A model generated the notes under the pieces. That model did no database searches. It saw only the letters and a list, made by a program, of their open reading frames with translations, and was not told where the DNA came from. Positions 1 to 5,764 of a stretch of 10,369 bases of DNA are shown one piece after another. Within the stretch, counting starts at the first letter, position 1; each line of letters begins with the position of its first letter. The stretch spans positions 1 to 10,369 of the forward strand of contig CAYWJR010000052.1 in NCBI GenBank assembly GCA_964458615.1. Direction: 5' to 3'. The position numbers and the translations under genes are program-made. The DNA comes from SHNJ01 sp964458615. Its GTDB lineage: Bacteria > Pseudomonadota > Alphaproteobacteria > SHNJ01.

Positions 1-587
1 GCCTTGACGTCTATTTTCGCGGCATCTTGCGGCGGGGCGCCCGTTGATTTGGATACGCCAACCAGCGCGGGACGCAACAAACGGTCATGCAAAATATACC
101 CGGGCTGCATAACTTGCATCACAATCCCGCTGGGTTTGTCGGCGGATTCGATTTCGAACATCGCCTGATGGCGGTTGTAATCGAACGGGTCGCCGATTTT
201 GGGGTCTATTTTTTTAACGCCGCATTTTTCAAACGCGCCCAATAATTCTTTTTCGGTAATTTCAATTCCCGACAACAATGATTTTACCGCCGGATTGCCG
301 TCGTGATCGTCTTTTTTCGCGGCATCGATCGACCGGCGCAAATTATCCGACACATTCAACAAATCGCGGGCGAACCCGGATACGGCGTATTTCAAACTTT
401 CTTCTTTTTCTTTTTCCGCGCGCTTGATGCGGTTTTCCGCGTCCGCGATTCCGCGCAGCATTTGATCCTTTAGCGCGTTATAATCGGCCTGCAATTTTTG
501 CAGCAAGCCCGCGTCGCCCGCGTTTTCGTTGGATATGTTTTCGATATTTTCTGCGCCGTCCGGCGTATTCATGTCTGGTTTTTGCAT
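1..587 (-). CDS. grpE: Nucleotide exchange factor GrpE, 3' end off the window
   Basis: GrpE is the cytoplasmic nucleotide exchange factor of the DnaK chaperone: it releases ADP so that DnaK can let go of its client. About 195 codons are visible and the reading frame is still open at the window edge, close to where GrpE proteins normally end. The translation shows a charged, gene-specific N-terminus, then a long helical stretch typical of the GrpE dimer coiled coil (LLQKLQADYNALKDQMLRG, followed by AENRIKRAEKEKEE), and the beta domain with DPKIGDPFDYNRHQAMFEIE and GYILHDRLLRPALVGVSK, which are family signatures. The start is the ATG at 587, with AGGA nine bases upstream; an in-frame ATG five codons later (572) is an alternative. 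It lies 12 bp behind hrcA on the same strand, so the two are almost certainly co-transcribed. Confidence 0.96.
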   Translation of the reverse strand, partial: MQKPDMNTPDGAENIENISNENAGDAGLLQKLQADYNALKDQMLRGIADAENRIKRAEKEKEESLKYAVSGFARDLLNVSDNLRRSIDAAKKDDHDGNPAVKSLLSGIEITEKELLGAFEKCGVKKIDPKIGDPFDYNRHQAMFEIESADKPSGIVMQVMQPGYILHDRLLRPALVGVSKSTGAPPQDAAKIDVK

Positions 588-599
588 CGTCAATTGTCC

Positions 600-1661
600 T
601 TATTTATTATCTTTTACGGTGTTTTCTAAAATTCCGGAAATAATGCGCGCGGTGTAATCGACCATCGGAATTATGCGCGCGTAATTCATACGGGTCGGGC
701 CGATCACGCCGATGGTGCCGACCACCTTGCGGTTTTGATCGCGGAACGGCGCGGTGATCAGCGAACATCCGGAAAGCGCGAATAAATCGTTGTCCGATCC
801 GATGAAAATCTGCATCCCGTCCGCGCCCTCGGCCGCGTCCAGCAATTTAACATACGCGTCGCGCGATTCCAATGTCGCCATTAAATGGCGGATACGCGCC
901 AAATCTTCGACCGCGTCGATATGATCCAGCAAATTCGATTGCCCGCGCACCACCAGAATTTGTTCCTGCGTGGACGATGGCTGAATATAACTGACTAGAC
1001 CCGCTTCGACCGCCTTGGCGGTCAATTGATCCAGTTCGGCGCGGAATCCGCGCATTTCTTCGCGCAGCAAATTGCGCGCTTGGGCGACCGATTTGCCGAC
1101 CAGATGGTAACTGAGATAATTTCCGGCCTCGATCATCGCCGACGGCGTAAGCCCAATCGGAAGATCCACCATCCGGTTTTCAACCGTGCCGTTTTCAAAC
1201 ACCAAAACCACCAATGCACGGCCGGGCGCCAGCGCCACAAATTCGATATGTTTTAACGCCGAATCGTTTTTCGGCACCGCGACCAGCCCGGCGCAACGCG
1301 ACAAGCCGGATAATAGCGACGTCGCATCGGTCAATGTTTGTTGCAACGTTTTGCCGCGCGCGGTGCATTGGATTTTAATTTCCGCCTGTTCGGTTTCGGT
1401 CAGATTGCCTATTTCCAAAATGCCGTTCACGTAATGCCGCAAACCCATTTCGGTCGGCAAACGCCCGGCCGAAATATGCGGCGAATACAACAATCCTGAT
1501 TTTTCCAGATCCGCCATAATATTGCGGATCGACGCCGATGACAATTTTATGCCCGGCAAGGATGCGATCAGGGACGACCCCACGGGCTCGCCGGTTTGCA
1601 AATGCAAATCGACGATGCGGCGGAATATATCGCGGGTGCGGTCGTTTAATTCAGGAATCAT
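600..1661 (-). CDS. hrcA: Heat-inducible transcription repressor HrcA
   Basis: HrcA represses class I heat-shock genes (usually groESL) by binding the CIRCE inverted repeat; it needs GroEL to stay folded. The 353-residue product has the usual family length. The N-terminal winged helix (about residues 1-75) carries SSASIRNIMADLEKSGLL and SPHISAGRLPTEMGLRHYV, both hallmark HrcA segments. The middle is the GAF-like region with the dimerisation insert, and the C-terminal block GTIGVIGPTRMNYARIIPMV is also characteristic. The gene is leftward and followed at once by grpE, the standard arrangement. No Shine-Dalgarno sequence precedes the ATG; instead a TATATA box ends six bases before it, so translation may be leaderless. 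No canonical CIRCE element is visible upstream, so autoregulation through CIRCE is not supported here. Confidence 0.97.
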   Translation of the reverse strand: MIPELNDRTRDIFRRIVDLHLQTGEPVGSSLIASLPGIKLSSASIRNIMADLEKSGLLYSPHISAGRLPTEMGLRHYVNGILEIGNLTETEQAEIKIQCTARGKTLQQTLTDATSLLSGLSRCAGLVAVPKNDSALKHIEFVALAPGRALVVLVFENGTVENRMVDLPIGLTPSAMIEAGNYLSYHLVGKSVAQARNLLREEMRGFRAELDQLTAKAVEAGLVSYIQPSSTQEQILVVRGQSNLLDHIDAVEDLARIRHLMATLESRDAYVKLLDAAEGADGMQIFIGSDNDLFALSGCSLITAPFRDQNRKVVGTIGVIGPTRMNYARIIPMVDYTARIISGILENTVKDNK

Positions 1662-1667
1662 GGGTTA

Positions 1668-1696
1668 TATATAGTCTTTGCCGGGGCGCAACGCAA
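1668..1696 (-). promoter_or_regulatory. Candidate promoter placing the hrcA start at +1
   Basis: On the minus strand TTGCGT (1696-1691) is followed after 17 bases by TATATA (1673-1668), and six more bases lead to the hrcA ATG at 1661. The -35 is weak (only the first three bases match TTGACA), the -10 is fair and the spacing is ideal. If used, the transcript would start at the A of ATG. hrcA could instead be read from the strong promoter further upstream at 2301-2328. Confidence 0.4.
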
Positions 1697-1711
1697 CCTG
1701 GGGGGCGGAAT

Positions 1712-1939
1712 TTATCGGGACAATGTTTTATCCATATAGCGGGACCGGATCAATTGCTGCGATTCGCTGGAAAGATCCGGCGCAACGTCGCGCACTTGTT
1801 GCCGGTCGCGGATTTCCCGTGTTTTCTGTACTGTATATGTCACAAAGACGCCCGATACCACAGCAGCGCACACCGGCACCCACATATTTTTTATGACGAT
1901 GGCGACTGGGGACTTATCTTTCGGCGCTTGTGCAAGCAT
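1712..1939 (-). CDS. Small single-pass membrane protein, unknown function (75 aa)
   Basis: The function is not recognised. The 75-residue product has a short charged N-terminus (MLAQAPKDKSP), one hydrophobic segment at about residues 12-35 (IVIKNMWVPVCAAVVSGVFV) and a polar, charged tail with KTREIRDRQQVRD. That is the layout of a small single-pass inner-membrane protein with a soluble tail. Codon choice resembles neighbouring real genes. It lies 50 bp upstream of hrcA on the same strand and overlaps the end of another small ORF in a different frame. No good ribosome binding site precedes the ATG (GGCGG abuts it), so it may be translated by coupling to the upstream ORF, or be the second half of a frameshifted gene. 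Confidence 0.55.
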   Translation of the reverse strand: MLAQAPKDKSPVAIVIKNMWVPVCAAVVSGVFVTYTVQKTREIRDRQQVRDVAPDLSSESQQLIRSRYMDKTLSR

Positions 1940-2040
1940 CCGCCAATCAGCGGGAGCGCCAAAAATTCCAACGGAACAGGCAGGCCGAATTTTTCCGAAG
2001 GCGTTTGGGGACCAATATTCGATTCGATGGATTTTTTCAT
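1891..2040 (-). CDS. Very small ORF, possibly membrane-associated (49 aa), unknown
   Basis: This short reading frame gives 49 residues beginning MKKSIESNIGPQTPSEK, followed by a modest hydrophobic stretch (about residues 19-36, containing LEFLALPLIGG) and then basic residues KRRK. The first 35 codons look like genuine coding sequence for this genome; the last dozen codons overlap the next ORF (1712-1939) in another frame and look less convincing. The start is 10 bases after the stop of the 63-aa gene at 2051, inside an AT palindrome and without a Shine-Dalgarno sequence. It is either an independent small protein or the true N-terminus of the 75-aa protein separated by a frameshift. No function can be assigned. 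Confidence 0.38.
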   Translation of the reverse strand: MKKSIESNIGPQTPSEKFGLPVPLEFLALPLIGGCLHKRRKISPQSPSS

Positions 2041-2057
2041 GATTTAAAATTTAAATC
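2041..2057. repeat. Perfect AT-rich palindrome
   Basis: GATTTAAA and TTTAAATC form an 8-bp inverted repeat around one central base. It spans the stop codon of the 63-aa gene and the gap before the next small ORF. It is too AT-rich and lacks the GC stem of a terminator. It may be a protein binding site or chance. Confidence 0.45.
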
Positions 2058-2242
2058 GTACGGCCATAATATTTTCGCGTGGCGATTGCGCCGGCCAATC
2101 CGCCAACCGTCGACAACAATATCGTCGCGGCGATTCCAAGCCCCCAAGATGCGCCGAACGCAAATCCCACAGCCATCGTTACAAACATCGTCGTGCCGAA
2201 CCAACTGGCGGCGATTTTTGGAATGGTGATGTCACGCTGCAT
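2051..2242 (-). CDS. Small two-pass membrane protein, unknown function (63 aa)
   Basis: The 63-residue product has a short N-terminal polar segment (MQRDITIPKIAAS), a hydrophobic segment around residues 15-32 rich in Met, Phe, Gly and Ala, a second at about 34-54 (GLGIAATILLSTVGGLAG) and a short basic end (TRKYYGRTI). Both segments are glycine-rich, as in small membrane proteins that pack tightly or oligomerise. It is the first gene behind an excellent sigma70 promoter at 2301-2328, with a leader of roughly 50 bases and a weak GGAACGG element before the ATG. It leads a leftward run that continues through two more small ORFs toward hrcA. The promoter and the composition argue for a real gene; the family is not recognised. 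Confidence 0.6.
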   Translation of the reverse strand: MQRDITIPKIAASWFGTTMFVTMAVGFAFGASWGLGIAATILLSTVGGLAGAIATRKYYGRTI

Positions 2243-2300
2243 TTGGCCGTTCCGGTTATTTGTTTTGCTAGGTTTTTTTATTTTTGCTATTGTGCGGTCG

Positions 2301-2328
2301 ATTATAATTTTACCCCCAATTCTGTCAA
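2301..2328 (-). promoter_or_regulatory. Consensus sigma70 promoter, leftward
   Basis: On the minus strand TTGACA (2328-2323) is followed after 16 bases by TATAAT (2306-2301). Both hexamers match the consensus exactly. The predicted start is near 2294, giving a leader of about 50 bases to the 63-aa gene at 2242. It could also feed hrcA and grpE, because no terminator is seen in between. Confidence 0.75.
2303..2308 (+). promoter_or_regulatory. Candidate -10 for rph, shared with the leftward promoter
   Basis: TATAAT also reads rightward at 2303-2308 because ATTATAAT is nearly symmetrical. It would start RNA near 2315, about 34 bases before the rph ATG. The -35 region (around 2280-2286) is only a run of T, so this side looks weaker. 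Binding by RNA polymerase in the two directions would be mutually exclusive. Confidence 0.4.
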
Positions 2329-2348
2329 CCTAACAGACACGGTTTTTC

Positions 2349-3065
2349 ATGCGTTCAAATTCCCGCAAAAACAACGATTTACGTCATATCGAACTGATTC
2401 CCGGTTACAGCAAACATGCCGAAGGATCGTGTTTCGTGAAATTCGGCGATACCCATGTTTTATGCACCGCCACCATCGACGGCACAGTGCCTGGATGGTT
2501 GCGCAACACCGGCAAAGGATGGGTGACGGCGGAATACGGCATGTTGCCGCGATCAACCAACGAACGGATCGACCGCGAAGCCGCAAAAGGCCGCCAATCC
2601 GGGAGGACGCAGGAAATTCAACGGCTGATCGGCCGCGCGTTGCGCAGCGTTGTTGATTTGGGATTGTTGGGCGAAAAACAAATCAAGATCGATTGCGACG
2701 TCATTCAGGCCGATGGCGGAACGCGCACCGCCGCTATCACCGGCGGATATGTGGCGTTGCATTTGGCGTTAAAACAATTGCAAAAATCCGGATTGATGAC
2801 ACGCTGGCCGATCCGCGAACAGGTCGCGGCCATTTCATGCGGCATCATCAAGGGCGCGGGCATGATCGATTTGGATTACAGCGAAGATTCCGGCGCCGAA
2901 GTCGATGCGAATTTCGTTATTACCGAATCCGGCAAGATCGTTGAAATCCAGGGCACCGCCGAAGGCGCACCGTTCACCAAAGACGAATTCAACGGATTGT
3001 TGCAATTGGCGGATGAAGGCATCCGGCAATTGATCGAAAAACAGCGCGCGGTTATTTCGGGCTAA
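2349..3065 (+). CDS. rph: Ribonuclease PH
   Basis: RNase PH is a phosphate-dependent 3'-to-5' exoribonuclease that trims tRNA precursors and forms a hexameric ring in the cytoplasm. The 238-residue product has the normal length. Family signatures are present in order: HVLCTATID with TVPGWLRNTGKGWVTAEYGM (about 36-65), the block REAAKGRQSGRTQEIQRLIG (about 76-95), the phosphate-binding GGTRTAAITGG (about 123-133), and DLDYSEDSGAEVDANFV (about 174-190), which carries the metal-binding aspartates, then IQGTAEGAPF near 200-209. No strong Shine-Dalgarno is visible before the ATG. It is divergent from hrcA and grpE, as in many alphaproteobacteria, and convergent with the 193-aa gene that ends 18 bp downstream. 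Confidence 0.98.
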   Translation: MRSNSRKNNDLRHIELIPGYSKHAEGSCFVKFGDTHVLCTATIDGTVPGWLRNTGKGWVTAEYGMLPRSTNERIDREAAKGRQSGRTQEIQRLIGRALRSVVDLGLLGEKQIKIDCDVIQADGGTRTAAITGGYVALHLALKQLQKSGLMTRWPIREQVAAISCGIIKGAGMIDLDYSEDSGAEVDANFVITESGKIVEIQGTAEGAPFTKDEFNGLLQLADEGIRQLIEKQRAVISG

Positions 3066-3083
3066 TCGCTTAGACTGTAAAAT

Positions 3084-3665
3084 TTAACGCGGCGCGCGTT
3101 GCGATTGGTAATTGGCAACCGATTTTTGAAATTCGGACGTTGTTACGGCGCCATGTATTCCAAACGCCATTCCCGCCACAGCGGCCAAAGTTACAACCGA
3201 TTTTTTCGGACGCAAATAATCGGGCGCGCTTGCGATCTGTTCGCGCGTCAATTGCGGTCTCGCCTGTGTCACGGGGCGCGCCATAAAAGTTATTCTACCC
3301 TCTTCCAATGGATAATCGGTGGATTTCTGCGGGCGGAAAAATTCTGCCGCCGCCTTGATCCCCGCATGCGCGATCAATGCCGTGCCGCCAAGCAAACCGC
3401 CCGAAATTCCTGCGAACAAACATGTTGTCGCGGCGGCCGATAACAAGGCGGCGGGAGCAAAAGCAACAGCAATCGAGGCGCAAATCGCGGCCGCGCCAAC
3501 GCTGCACAGAAAAAATTTTGTGGCTTTGATGAATGCGGCATGCAAAAAACCTTCGGCGCGGCGAAACGCGATGAATTTCGGCGGCGCGTTATCCGATACG
3601 TATAATCGTATATTGCCGTCATCGAAAATTCTGTGAATCGCAACCGGGGAAATAGCGTGTTCCAT
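3084..3665 (-). CDS. Alanine-rich membrane protein, unknown function (193 aa)
   Basis: The family is not recognised. The product has a soluble N-terminus of about 45 residues (with RIFDDGNIRLYVSD and PPKFIAFRRAEGF), two closely spaced alanine/glycine-rich hydrophobic segments at about 50-75 and 77-101, a hydrophilic middle containing FRPQKSTDYPLEEG and QLTREQIASAPDYLRPKK, a third hydrophobic segment at about 156-174 and a short polar tail. This suggests an integral inner-membrane protein with three spans. The ATG follows the stop of the lipoprotein gene by a single base, with AAGGCGG about nine bases upstream as the ribosome binding site, so the two genes are translationally close and co-expressed. 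It ends 18 bp from rph, tail to tail. Confidence 0.75.
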   Translation of the reverse strand: MEHAISPVAIHRIFDDGNIRLYVSDNAPPKFIAFRRAEGFLHAAFIKATKFFLCSVGAAAICASIAVAFAPAALLSAAATTCLFAGISGGLLGGTALIAHAGIKAAAEFFRPQKSTDYPLEEGRITFMARPVTQARPQLTREQIASAPDYLRPKKSVVTLAAVAGMAFGIHGAVTTSEFQKSVANYQSQRAPR

Positions 3666-3666
3666 T

Positions 3667-3903
3667 TTATCTGCCGCCTTTTTGTTTTTGTTGCGCCGCC
3701 ATCATTTTTTTATATTCCGAATATGGCATCAATTTTCCGGGATTGCGCGGATCGGCGATTTCGGTCGGCTCGAGCGATGTGTTGTGCACCTGCATCCAAT
3801 TGTCGCGCGCGTTGGGTTCGGTTGTGCATCCTTGGGTTACGGACAAAGACGTAACCGCAATCACACCCGCCAATAATGTTCGATTTTGCTTTTTCATTGC
3901 CAT
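3667..3903 (-). CDS. Small putative lipoprotein (78 aa)
   Basis: The product starts MAMKKQNRTLLAGVIAV and continues through a short hydrophobic core to SVTQGC, with Cys26 where a lipobox cysteine would sit. The lipobox is degenerate (Thr at -3, Gln at -2), so lipidation is likely but not certain. The mature part is about 50 polar residues including EPTEIADPRNPGKLMPYSEY and a lysine/glutamine-rich end. It would be anchored in the envelope. The ATG two codons downstream (3897) is an equally good start, with GGGA five bases before it and a classic MKK beginning. It heads a two-gene leftward unit with the 193-aa membrane protein and is divergent from rdgB. No specific function can be given. Confidence 0.68.
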   Translation of the reverse strand: MAMKKQNRTLLAGVIAVTSLSVTQGCTTEPNARDNWMQVHNTSLEPTEIADPRNPGKLMPYSEYKKMMAAQQKQKGGR

Positions 3904-3967
3904 CCCGTTATGCCAATATCGTTTTTCAAGGATCGCATCCTATCACAATTTTATCGGGTTTTCCATA
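3904..3967. promoter_or_regulatory. Short divergent control region between lipoprotein gene and rdgB
   Basis: These 64 bases separate two divergent genes and must hold at least part of the promoters for both. No hexamer pair close to consensus is seen on either strand. A small inverted repeat, AGGAT-CGC-ATCCT (3938-3950), lies in the middle and could be an operator, but it is short enough to be chance. Confidence 0.35.
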
Positions 3968-4552
3968 ATGAAAACAATCTTGATCGCCTCGCACAATGCC
4001 GGAAAAATAAATGAATTCAAGCAGTTGCTTTCGCCGATGGGGGTTGAAATCCAATCGGCGGCCGATTACCGGCTGATCGAGCCCGCAGAAACCGGCGTTA
4101 CGTTCGAGGAAAACGCCGCCATCAAGGCGGTCGCCGCGCACAGAGCAACCGGAATTGCCGCCCTGTCCGACGATTCGGGCATTTGCGTTCCGGCGTTGCA
4201 CGATGCGCCGGGCGTTTACACGGCCGATTGGGCGGGAATGCCGCGCGATTTCGGCGCGGCGATGAAACGGGTGAATCAGGAATTGGGCGAAAATCCGGAC
4301 CGGCGCGCGTATTTCGTTTGCGTTCTGGCGCTGTGCTTGCCGGGCGAGGAAATAAAATATTTTCGCGGCGAGGTGTGGGGCGAATTGGTTTGGCCGGCGC
4401 GCGGCGCGGACGGATTCGGGTTCGATCCGATGTTTATGCCACGCGGCCACGACCAGACATTTGCCGAAATGCAGCCAGAGTTGAAAAATCGATTGTCGCA
4501 CCGGGCGCGGGCGCTGGAGAAATTGACGGCGTTTTTACAATCCCGCCGTTAA
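3968..4552 (+). CDS. rdgB: dITP/XTP pyrophosphatase (RdgB/HAM1 family)
   Basis: This enzyme hydrolyses non-canonical purine nucleoside triphosphates (dITP, ITP, XTP) to the monophosphate and pyrophosphate, keeping deaminated bases out of DNA and RNA. The 194-residue product has the usual length. Signatures: ASHNAGKINEFKQLL at the N-terminus (SHNxGK..E), FEENAAIKA (about 47-55), the catalytic/metal block ALSDDSGICVPALHDAPGVY (about 65-84), GFGFDPMFMP (about 149-158) and ELKNRLSHRARAL (about 171-183). The ATG at 3968 is chosen because the family starts exactly there; the open frame upstream is not homologous. Ribosome binding site is weak. It is part of the conserved rph-rdgB-hemW order. Its last 119 bases overlap the 3' end of the leftward membrane-protein gene. 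Confidence 0.97.
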   Translation: MKTILIASHNAGKINEFKQLLSPMGVEIQSAADYRLIEPAETGVTFEENAAIKAVAAHRATGIAALSDDSGICVPALHDAPGVYTADWAGMPRDFGAAMKRVNQELGENPDRRAYFVCVLALCLPGEEIKYFRGEVWGELVWPARGADGFGFDPMFMPRGHDQTFAEMQPELKNRLSHRARALEKLTAFLQSRR

Positions 4553-5603
4553 ATTTTTCCGGCGGCGTTACGTTCGGCGCGGATGGATATGTCGGATAAA
4601 TATAAACCGGCGGCGGGGACGGCACGATATGATTTTGGATTTTTTCGCGCAACCATCCGGCGGTGTTATACGCGGTCGATAAGGCGGCCAGAACGAACGC
4701 GGTCGCCATCACGCCGAATTTTTGCCACCGGCGCCCCACATATTTATCCAACGGCGCCGTGCGGTTACCGACATAATCGCGGTACGATTCAACGCCGCCA
4801 GTCGGCAACAATCCATATTTGGCGTCGGTTGCGCGCATAATCGCCCGATCAGAGACATATACGGCTTTGTATGCCAAAGCGCCCATAGTGGCCGCCGTTA
4901 AAATTTGCGCGGCCTGTATCCCGCATTCAAGAACAAAATTTCCAGCCAGCTTGCGCCCCGCGGCATACAAAATTTGCGCGGCACATATAATCGCGGGCAC
5001 GGCAATCCACCCCGTGATTATAAATTGGCCGATTTTTTCTTCGGGGGTTTTTCCGCCGCGATATTGTTTCGGGTCTTGGGGCGCGAACAACGACCGCATT
5101 TCCGCCGATGTCACATTCGCTGGCGCGGGAACATCGACGTCTTTAATGTCCATCACGTTCCGGCATTCCAGATTATTGTATAATTCTTTGCGGTCGCGGC
5201 GCGGCATTTGCGCGATATTAAAAAATATTTTATACGCTTTTGGCGCAGATTGATTTAAAAAATTCCACAAATCGTTTTTTCTTAGATATTCTATGGTGCC
5301 GCCATTTTCCATTCCGAACGACAATGCGGATTTTGGATTGCCGGGTAAAAATCCATTCGGCATATCGGCCGATTCGCGGAAAATCCGATCCACAATCGCA
5401 ACCCGGTTTTGCGCGTTCATGGTTCCGTTGAATTTCCAGCCATGCAATTGCCCGTCATCCATCAAGGTTACGATCCAGTGCGCGGATGGATTGCCGTTTT
5501 GCGAAGCGACTTCCCAAAATATCGGGCAACAGGCCTGATCCCTGCGAAAGGGTTCGAGGTTTTTTAAAATTTGCATGGTTTGAAAAATCGGCTGTGAATC
5601 CAT
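4434..5603 (-). CDS. Multi-pass membrane protein with a soluble N-terminal domain, unknown family (389 aa)
   Basis: The family is not recognised. From the ATG at 5603 the product has a soluble N-terminal part (about 1-180) with HWIVTLMDDGQLHGWKF near 42-58 and LWNFLNQSAPKAYKIFFNIA followed by RRDR near 112-138; hydrophobic segments at about 192-215, 224-250 and 297-317; and a proline-rich tail (PSPPPVYIYPTYPSAP) that runs on for about 45 more residues. The soluble part resembles the two unknown proteins at 8032-9035. Start choice: an ATG at 5618 falls inside the promoter -10, whereas 5603 sits at the predicted +1 and gives MDSQ, like the MDLQ and MDLS starts of the similar proteins; a further ATG is at 5576. 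The last 119 bases overlap rdgB on the opposite strand, so the extreme C-terminus may be a recent extension. Confidence 0.82.
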   Translation of the reverse strand: MDSQPIFQTMQILKNLEPFRRDQACCPIFWEVASQNGNPSAHWIVTLMDDGQLHGWKFNGTMNAQNRVAIVDRIFRESADMPNGFLPGNPKSALSFGMENGGTIEYLRKNDLWNFLNQSAPKAYKIFFNIAQMPRRDRKELYNNLECRNVMDIKDVDVPAPANVTSAEMRSLFAPQDPKQYRGGKTPEEKIGQFIITGWIAVPAIICAAQILYAAGRKLAGNFVLECGIQAAQILTAATMGALAYKAVYVSDRAIMRATDAKYGLLPTGGVESYRDYVGNRTAPLDKYVGRRWQKFGVMATAFVLAALSTAYNTAGWLREKIQNHIVPSPPPVYIYPTYPSAPNVTPPEKFNGGIVKTPSISPAPAPGATIDFSTLAAFRQMSGRGRVA

Positions 5604-5609
5604 ACAAAA

Positions 5610-5638
5610 TGTATACATTACGGATACTTATCTGTCAA
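5610..5638 (-). promoter_or_regulatory. Strong sigma70 promoter, leftward, start at the ATG
   Basis: On the minus strand a perfect TTGACA (5638-5633) is followed after exactly 17 bases by TATACA (5615-5610, four of six matches to TATAAT). Six bases further on is the ATG at 5603, just where RNA would begin, so the message would be leaderless. No Shine-Dalgarno sequence precedes that ATG, which agrees. Confidence 0.7.
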
Positions 5639-5660
5639 ATATTTTAGGCGGAAAATTGAT

Positions 5661-5679
5661 TTAACCATTGTTAATTAAC
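5661..5679. promoter_or_regulatory. CtrA-like TTAA box cluster
   Basis: TTAACCATTGTTAATTAAC contains TTAA at 5661, 5671 and 5675, and a perfect palindrome GTTAATTAAC (5670-5679). CtrA, the alphaproteobacterial cell-cycle regulator, binds TTAA-N7-TTAAC; here the first pair has a 6-base gap, so it is close to but not the canonical site. It lies between two divergent promoters, about 60 bases upstream of each start. Confidence 0.4.
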
Positions 5680-5713
5680 GATTTTTTACAACATTAGCAG
5701 TATCTTTTCAGGA

Positions 5714-5719
5714 TATAAT
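5714..5719 (+). promoter_or_regulatory. Perfect -10 hexamer, rightward
   Basis: TATAAT is found 46 to 51 bases before the GTG start of the 346-aa gene; RNA would begin near 5726. No good -35 stands at 16-18 bases upstream (TTTACA lies too far, 23 bases), so an activator acting from the TTAA boxes upstream is conceivable. Confidence 0.5.
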
Positions 5720-5764
5720 GTATTACGAATGCCGCCAAATCCGGTGCGGACAAAGGGGAACATC

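Noticed and set aside
1538..2047. Rightward open frame of 169 codons across the start of hrcA and the small leftward genes
   Set aside because: It covers the conserved HrcA N-terminus on the opposite strand, has low-complexity Arg/Cys/His-rich translation and no ribosome binding site.
3918..3945. CTTGAAA before the lipoprotein gene as a sigma32 -35 box
   Set aside because: No CCCCAT-like -10 follows at a suitable distance.
3743..3967. Extension of RdgB by about 75 residues at the N-terminus
   Set aside because: The family starts at MKTILIASHN; the upstream part overlaps the lipoprotein gene on the other strand and shows no homology.
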